Assembly: GCA_018857735.1 (NCBI GenBank)
Contig: JABMCL010000453.1
Span: forward strand, 1,234,501 to 1,298,500
Reading direction: 5' to 3'
Length of the DNA: 64,000 nucleotides
DNA from: Alviniconcha marisindica
Taxonomy: Eukaryota > Mollusca > Gastropoda > Provannidae
Position numbers and translations under genes: made by a program. Each line of letters begins with the position of its first letter. The stretch's first letter is position 1. The notes under the pieces were generated by a model, which did not search any database, was not told where the DNA came from, and was given only the letters and a program-made list of their open reading frames with translations. Below are positions 57,601 to 64,000 of this stretch, piece after piece.

Positions 57601-60600
57601 TGAACTGATGAGTTTTTACTTTCCTGTTGAACTTTGAAGAGCCACCGTACCAGGTCAGGAAAGCAGCAGGATTGCTGCTAGTGCTACTGTGCTAGGCTGG
57701 AGGGTGATCGTCATGATAAAGTGGAACCACAGCTGTCCACCTCATCACACCCAGTCCCACCTATTCCATCCAAGAAGAAGAAATGACAGGCTGCATCTTA
57801 AGCATGCAGTGAGAGGATGAGATTGAGAATGAAAAATCCTGAAACTGAAAGTCCGGGTGGGTGGGTGGGTGGGGAGAGTTCATACAAACCGTTGAGCGAA
57901 AAAGGAAGGCAGGACAGCAGAGCATACTGCCTGACCCTGACTGAAGAGAAAGTTCATCAGAGGTGAGACAGGATCACAACAAGGCTGTCAAAACCATGAA
58001 AGAAACTTGTGCACTTCACACAGTGAACACTGAAATGTGTTGAGCAGAACATTCAGTGCACACGCCACCTTTCGTGCATGTGCCATTCTTGCCAGACACT
58101 GAGACAGGCACTGGTGAGTGTGCCAATGCTTCTGTTGGCCCCTGGACTGCACAGGCACTGAGACCACAGCCAGATGATAGGGCCAGACAACCAGCCAGCT
58201 CATGAACCAGATGACCGGCCAACTCAGGAGTCAGACAAGCACCCAGCTATGTCAGCAGGAGCCAGGTGACCAGCCAGCTCTTCAGCAGCCAGACCCCCAC
58301 CAGCCAGCTCTTCAGCAGCCAGACCCCCACCAGCCAGCTCTTTAGCAGCCAGACCCCCACCAGCCAGCTCTTCAGCAGCCAGACCCCCACCAGCCAGCTC
58401 TTCAGCAGCCAGACCCCCACCAGCCAGCCCTTCAGCAGCCAGACCCCCACCAGTCAGCTTTCAGCAGCCAGACCCCCACCAGCCAGCTCTTCAGCAGCCA
58501 GACCCCCACCAGTCAGCTCTTCAGCAGCCAGACCCCCACCAGCCAGCTCTTCAGCAGCCAGACCCCCACCAGTCAGCTATTCAGCAGCCAGACCCCCACC
58601 AGCCAGCTCTTAGCAGCCAGACCCCCACCAGCCAGCTCTTTAGCAGCCAGACCCCCACCAGCCAGCTCTTTAGCAGCCAGACCCCCACCAGCCAGCTCTT
58701 TAGCAGCCAGACCCCCACCAGCCAGCTATTCAGCAGCCAGACCCCCACCAGCCAGCTCTTTAGCAGCCAGACCCCCACCAGTCAGCTATTCAGCAGCCAG
58801 ACCCCCACCAGCCAGCTCTTCAGCAGCCAGACCCCCACCAGTCAGCTCTTTAGCAGCCAGACCCCCACCAACCAGCTATTCAGCAGCCAGACCCCCACCA
58901 GCCAGCTCCATTGGAAGGGGATTTTGTTCAGGCCGAGGTTGAAGGACAGTACTGAAAGTGAAACATCAAGTTTTTTGCCAAGGTCCTTGATGTAGATGAA
59001 GCCGGTAGAGACCTCAAACTACTCTACCCGACCATAATGCTTGGATCAGCAGACATTTTTGTGTGGGCAGATGAGTCTTGACTGCCCAGAGTCAAAGAAC
59101 AAACTGCAAAGATTTTTCCCCACTGGTTTTTGCACCCACTTGTGGGATTCCTTCTGTGTTTCAATGATTTTGACCAGTCTTTCCCATCTGACTTAGGAGT
59201 TGTGGGCTAGTTGTTAGTATTCATGTTTAGTACTTGGGGGTGAGGGGGTGATAATAGAGAATAAGGTCAATGTTGAATAAACCTGTAGTGTTTGTACTAC
59301 AAACCTATCTGATTTATTTCATGCTGACTGTATGGGGTTGGGTTAGAGAATACATATGACTTAGTGCCAAAAGGTGCACAAGAAAAGAGGACAGAGGTAC
59401 TAGAAAATAAAGTTGACAGGATGTGAGTGAGTAATGCATTTTTTGAATGAACACATGTGAAGTCATCCACCAGTGAAGGGAGAAGGCAGTGCTGCTCTTC
59501 ATTCCTGAGAAATTTGACTTTCAGTGTGATTTGTGACAAGATGTTGAACATTACACATTACAACAAGCCCACATCACTGTGCTGCTGATCATGCAGTTAA
59601 CTGTGAAAACCCAACTGATCTTACAAGATGTGATCCACATGAGTATTACCAAGTCAACTGTTGTTGTTCTGTGTCACAGAGAACAGCATGCTACACATAG
59701 TTTGTTGCAATAGATAACGTTCAACATACAGCCAATCTTGAACATTTTTAAATGAATAAAAAGCAACACATTTTGAAACATAAACAGTTATTCTTTAATA
59801 GAACAATATGTGACAAGGAAGATTTGATGTTTTTTCTCTCTCAAATTTAAGCTTTCTTGACATAAACAGCAAATGATATAAGAAATATGTTGAACATTAC
59901 TATTTCACAAGATGTACAATGCTGTTTGTTTCTTGATAAAAATGATAAATCAGTAACTTTTTATTACTGTAAAGTAAAAAGACACATAACTATTTCCATG
60001 TGAACAGTTTTTGCTGCATTAATTTTGTTGTAGTGGATAACAGAATGTTAATGAGACAATATGGTACATTGTTTTTCATAACAAAATAAATAATACTTAT
60101 TATTTAACAACAAGTAAGGAGAAAATGGAGCAAGTAAGAGTGAGTGCAACTTTTGCTGCTTTTGGGTGCCACAGGAAAACACACACACAACCTGTCATCC
60201 ATGCGTTTCTTGGTCATGTTGACTCGGGTGCCTAGGACAAAAATAGTTGAACAGTTAACTTAAAAGTGAAAGAATTAATAATAATAAATAGAAAAAATCA
60301 TAATAAATATTAATTTAAAAAAATCACAGCCAAAGACTAATGCTATTAAGATCGGCACCTTACATTTTTAGAACTCTGGAAGACAGACAGGCATGGTCAC
60401 TATAATTATGTCGAACGTTATTATTTCTACAGCTTGTGTTGTCGTCATAATGTTCAACATCTAACTTGACGACTTTAACCTGCGTAAATTTGAATTGTCT
60501 ACCATATATGATGATTTGTTTGAAGACGTAGTTTGTAAACAAAACGAACTGTGTTAAGTGCAAGCAAAAATGTAAAGAGAACGATCAGAATATACTGTTT

Positions 60601-62209
60601 ATAACCAATCTGCTGTCACACATTACGATTTCAACACGCACCATGTTGTAAGAAACTCGGTGAAAACAAATTTTCGAAAACATCTGAACAAACTTTAGAT
60701 CGACACAATAAAAACTCACTCTGTATGCTAACATTCTGATACTTTTAAAGATTCGGCATATACCAATAGAATATTATCGTATAACCAGAAAATTTGACTA
60801 AATCTCCGATGAACGTTTAAATTAAGTTGAACGTTACGGTCTTCAAAATATTACCATACAACCTTTCGCATATATCAGTACGTCTCTTCCATGCGGCCAT
60901 GTGCTAAAAGCAAATGACCGGATGTGTAACATGGCTGAGCGGAAGTAGTGCAAAAGCGCAAAACTTTTTTTTTCCCTTTTGCTTGTTTAATATGTTGAAT
61001 GTTATTTATTGCAACAATTTTATGAAGAATGGCAAATATATTTTAAAACTACCCAGACATTTGGCAGTAAAATAAAACATTGGTGCCTGATGCAGTGACG
61101 TACCACAGTGACTGGAGTAAAGTTTCGACGAAAGAGAAAGTCCGTTCTTCACTAGATTGTCTGCAGATGCTGGTCATGAAACATTTCAACACACATAACG
61201 TTCGACCGAGGGATATTTCGAGCTCTAACTCCAAAACACAAACTTAGTGATAATCGATTTTATATGCACTGTGTAAAGCGATACCTCCTCTGTGTAAATC
61301 GGTGACTGAGGTAATGTTTTGATTCGTCATGTACGTGAATGAAAGCATCAAAAGCACTCACCGTGAGCGTGTCCGTTTTCAGGGGTCGAATTTTGTGGTG
61401 CTTTTCACTTTCAAAAATAATATTTCCAGCTGCTCCAGATTTGGAGCTCATATTGTTTCCACTGTGATACTGACCAACTATGAACGCACACACAAAGCAA
61501 CAACAAGACAAAGTGTATGAAACAGATTTTATTGACAGTCAAAAATCGGACCCCCCATTTGCGCACCTTTTGGCACTGAGTCATATATGCCTAATTTCTA
61601 ACATTTTCATGTTTTATTCTTTCTTCATGTTTAACTGAGTTTTTGTTTTCTTCTCAGTTGAGCCTGAATAAGTGAATTCCTCGTATAACCCTTGCTGTCC
61701 ATACACTGTTGTCTACAATAAAATGTAATCTGCCATTTAATGTTACCTGTATATGTACAGCATAGCAGTTTTGTTTCACTGGAACCATAGTGCTACTTTT
61801 CTGTTTTGTGATATTGTTTTTCTTGCAAATTTTAAGTAATAATCAGATTATTAAACTAATTTGTTCAAACCCAGAAGAATTATGTTTTCATTATTTGTCC
61901 ATCCATTACATGATCTGATATTGTATGTTGGTAATATACATAAATAAAGACAATTCATACATGTACAGTACTTTACACACACAGAATAACAACATGTATA
62001 ATGCTTACAGTGGTGTATACCTTTAGGTTTAAAATTAACCTAAAACACACCAAAAATGGAATCATTAGGTTACATCTTGATAGCATTGCTGTTTTTGTAG
62101 TAAATGTCATCCATGTAAGAATACTATGCAAAAGATACTGTATTTGAGTAAGTTGGGTCTCCACATTACACTGTTAAATTTTTGGCAGAAAAACCCCCCC
62201 CCCCCCCCC

Positions 62210-62277
<68 letters not shown>

Positions 62278-63449
62278 AATGGTTTTAAATTAAAAAATTT
62301 TTTATTTTTTTAAAAACCCAGCAAGCCCCGGGAAATTTTAAAAACCAAAATTTGGGGGTAATTCACTTTTGGAAAATGGTACACAGTTTCTGAGAATGAC
62401 CCAGATAACACTTAACACTTTTAACAGTCAGAAAAAGAAAAGGGGGAAAAAGCTGAAACAGAGTGATGGCTAGCATTCTAGAACAAGATCTAAACACATA
62501 AAAGGTTCAGAAGAATGCTATTTATTAGGATGAAACACTACATGCACATTTTGGTGGTAATCTCCTTTATGACACTACAGAAGGACACTTAAACAACAGT
62601 TAAATGGGTTATTTGTGATCCCTGTCAGGGTTGTGAGTGCAGAATCTCAAGCAATCTTCAGTGCAAGGTGTATGAAACAACACAGCAGATTCCTGTCAGA
62701 TCTGTCACAGTGATGGTAGCATTCTGCAGTGCAAGGTGTATGACATGATATAACAGATTCCTGTCAGATCTATCATGGTGATGGTAACATTCTGCAGTGC
62801 AAGGTGTATGACATGATATAACAGATTCCTGTCAGATCTATCTGGTATTGGACAACTTCCAGACTTTCTCAGTCAAAACCATTTTTTGCTATGGGAATCA
62901 GAGATGGAAGATTTTCAGTTAACTACCACAGGAAGGAATGGAAAGGGCCTATATTGAGTTTTGGTACTGTATTTTATTATTGACTCGCATGGAAAATTGT
63001 GAGTGTCTAGAGCTATAGTTTATGTATTCCAATGAGTGGTGTATAGATCTGGCAGACCAGCTGGCTGGCAGGCAACCAACCAGATCAGAAAAAGTCAAAA
63101 ACTTTAATCTTGCAATTTTCCTGGACTTCTCAATGGTTAATAATAATCATATATATATGAAAGTGCCACGTGATTATTGTCTATAAATGTTACCTTTTGT
63201 TGAACATTTTTGTGTGCTTTTGCATGTTGTGATGACAAGCACATAAATACAGTCTGGTGTATGTCTTTCTGTTCTCTTCAGGTGTGAGCTGCGACTCGTG
63301 CCTGAAAGGTAACTTTCGTGGACGTCGCTACAAGTGCTTAATCTGCTATGACTACGACCTGTGTGCCACGTGCTATGAAGCTGGGGCCACAACCACGCGC
63401 CACACAACAGATCATCCAGTGCAGTGCATCCTCACTCGAACAGACTTTG
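54623..63449 (+). CDS. KCMF1: E3 ubiquitin ligase KCMF1, first two coding exons (gene continues past the window)
   Basis: Exon 54623-54638 encodes MSRHE plus one base; exon 63282-63449 continues G-VSCDSCLKGNFRGRRYKC. Together they give residues 1-61 of KCMF1, nearly identical to the animal family at this end. The ZZ-type zinc finger is complete: C9, C12, C24, C27, C33, C36, H46 and H50. KCMF1 works with UBR4 in N-degron ubiquitination and lysosomal protein turnover (family knowledge). The intron is 8.6 kb, phase 1, GTGAGT to TTCTCTTCAG. The next donor is GTAGGT at 63450; the C2H2 fingers and the rest are outside the window. It is head to head with QDPR. Confidence 0.95.
54642..58261. other. 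KCMF1 intron 1, first part
   Basis: AT-rich unique sequence, low in tandem repeats compared with the rest of the window. Around 57,640-57,860 a diverged stretch with CCATCCAAGAAGAAG may be an old transposon-derived coding remnant. Confidence 0.5.
58262..58912. repeat. Minisatellite in KCMF1 intron 1, 30-bp unit, about 22 copies
   Basis: The unit is AGCTCTTCAGCAGCCAGACC CCCACCAGCC; single-base losses break the frame, so the open frames on both strands are by-products. Confidence 0.92.
58913..59110 (+). pseudogene. Decayed coding remnant in KCMF1 intron 1
   Basis: A broken frame reads GDFVQAEVEGQY, then after two stops NIKFFAKVLDVDEAGRDLKL and GSADIFVWADES. The pattern recalls short domains seen in transposon-related proteins of marine invertebrates, but I cannot name the family. 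The preceding 30-bp array and 57,640-57,860 may belong to the same former gene. Confidence 0.35.
59111..62639. other. KCMF1 intron 1, middle part
   Basis: AT-rich. Words like TTGAACATTA/GTTGAACGTTA recur about ten times between 59,270 and 61,010. CpG and ETS-like GCGGAAGT are seen near 60,880-60,950, but no exon is supported. Confidence 0.45.
62194..62272. repeat. Very long poly(C) tract with suspect sequence after it
   Basis: Almost 80 bp of C broken only by AA. The next 70 bp consist of smeared homopolymers (AAAAAA, TTTTAAATTAAAAAATTTTT), unlike the flanks, which suggests base-calling or assembly error. Confidence 0.85.
62640..62850. repeat. Tandem repeat, about 73-bp unit, 3 copies
   Basis: Copies share CAGTGCAAGGTGTATGACAT, GATATAACAGATTCCTGTCA and GATCTATC. 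Confidence 0.8.
62851..63281. other. KCMF1 intron 1, end
   Basis: Unique sequence leading to the acceptor TTCTCTTCAG; no other feature is seen. Confidence 0.55.
63282..63449 (+). CDS. KCMF1: KCMF1 coding exon 2 (ZZ zinc finger)
   Basis: The acceptor TTCTCTTCAG ends at 63281. The exon encodes the full ZZ finger and QCILTRTDF, and ends in phase 1 before GTAGGT. Confidence 0.95.
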
Positions 63450-64000
63450 GTAGGTACACAGCAGGGGTTTACAAAGTACCAACCATAAATTCATTGGCTA
63501 GAGTAAAGTTTTACACTTTTGTGTTGGCATGAGTGAATTGCTGAAACTTGCTGTCACTGTCAAACACTGTTTCCCTGCCAGCAGCAGAATAGTCTACTAG
63601 TAGTACAGAATATGGGAGAGTGTGGGCTGGTACTCTGTTGCCTGTAGCTGGTGTGTTTTCAGGGCTGTTGTTGGAAACGTATGTCACTGTCAAGAAGAAA
63701 CCAATGTGGAATTGAATATAGAAAATGACACTGTTGTTCAAGATTTGGAATGTTCAGTCTTTTCCTTTAAAATTTCTGTATTTGATTATTTCTTGTTATT
63801 TTGTTCGACTGGTTAACAAACAGAGACAGAGAGAGTATGTGTAGGTGTGGATGTGTTAGTGTTAGTGTTAGTATAGATGGCTGTGTATCTGACCAGTTAC
63901 TGTGATTGAGGAGTTTATGTGAACCACCTTTGCCACCTTACATATGACACACTGGTTTGAAAAATGTTTAGCACAGTCATTGCTTTTAATGGTACATCAT
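63450..64000. other. Start of KCMF1 intron 2
   Basis: Begins at donor GTAGGT; no exon or repeat is recognised up to the window end. Confidence 0.6.

Noticed and set aside
60180..60895. Possible two-exon minus-strand gene (MAAWKRRTDICER and MTKKRMDDR pieces)
   Set aside because: Joining the pieces at plausible splice sites gives only about 24 codons before a stop in the best phase; a non-coding transcript is possible but unsupported.

Overview
This window reads as a slice of an animal nuclear genome, most likely a mollusc and probably a gastropod. The reasons are GT-AG introns, a complete pterin-reductase gene and the start of a KCMF1 gene of animal type, a C-type lectin and a secreted cysteine-rich protein, a tRNA-derived SINE, decayed non-LTR retrotransposons, and a very high load of minisatellites, (CT)n/(CA)n microsatellites and poly(C) tracts. 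The species is inference; no marker gene fixes it.

Layout. Bases 1-28,000 hold no protein-coding gene I can support: about 17 minisatellite arrays, an imperfect 110-bp-armed inverted repeat near 2.9-3.2 kb, one SINE (19.14-19.60 kb) and decayed retrotransposon pieces. From 28.1 to 32.7 kb (+) lies a three-exon gene for a secreted protein with an N-terminal PAN/apple-like segment and a C-terminal C-type lectin domain (256 aa). From 41.4 down to 36.3 kb (-) lies a five-exon gene for a 187-aa secreted protein with a six-cysteine module and a domain carrying the three aspartates of the 3D (Asp-Asp-Asp) family. From 54.3 down to 46.95 kb (-) lies a complete six-exon dihydropteridine reductase gene (QDPR, 236 aa). 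Head to head with it, 348 bp away, KCMF1 starts at 54,623 (+); its ZZ zinc-finger exon is at 63.3 kb after an 8.6-kb intron, and the rest lies beyond the window. All exon joins were made by hand and keep phase and family alignment throughout.

The most unusual pattern is where the minisatellites sit. At least eight exon-intron junctions in three unrelated genes are themselves the seed of the adjoining tandem array: every repeat unit carries a copy of the splice signal plus a few exon bases, and the array runs from the exon edge into the intron. In two cases the unit is a multiple of 3 (45 bp in the lectin gene, 30 bp in the 3D gene) and the frame stays open, so use of other copies would add 15-aa or 10-aa steps to the protein. 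I know of no named system that describes this, and it is the best candidate here for something undescribed.

The four genes show no shared pathway. QDPR recycles tetrahydrobiopterin, KCMF1 is a ubiquitin ligase, and the lectin and 3D proteins are secreted and could act in recognition of or attack on microbial or glycan surfaces, which is inference. QDPR and KCMF1 probably share a bidirectional promoter that carries a perfect CRE.
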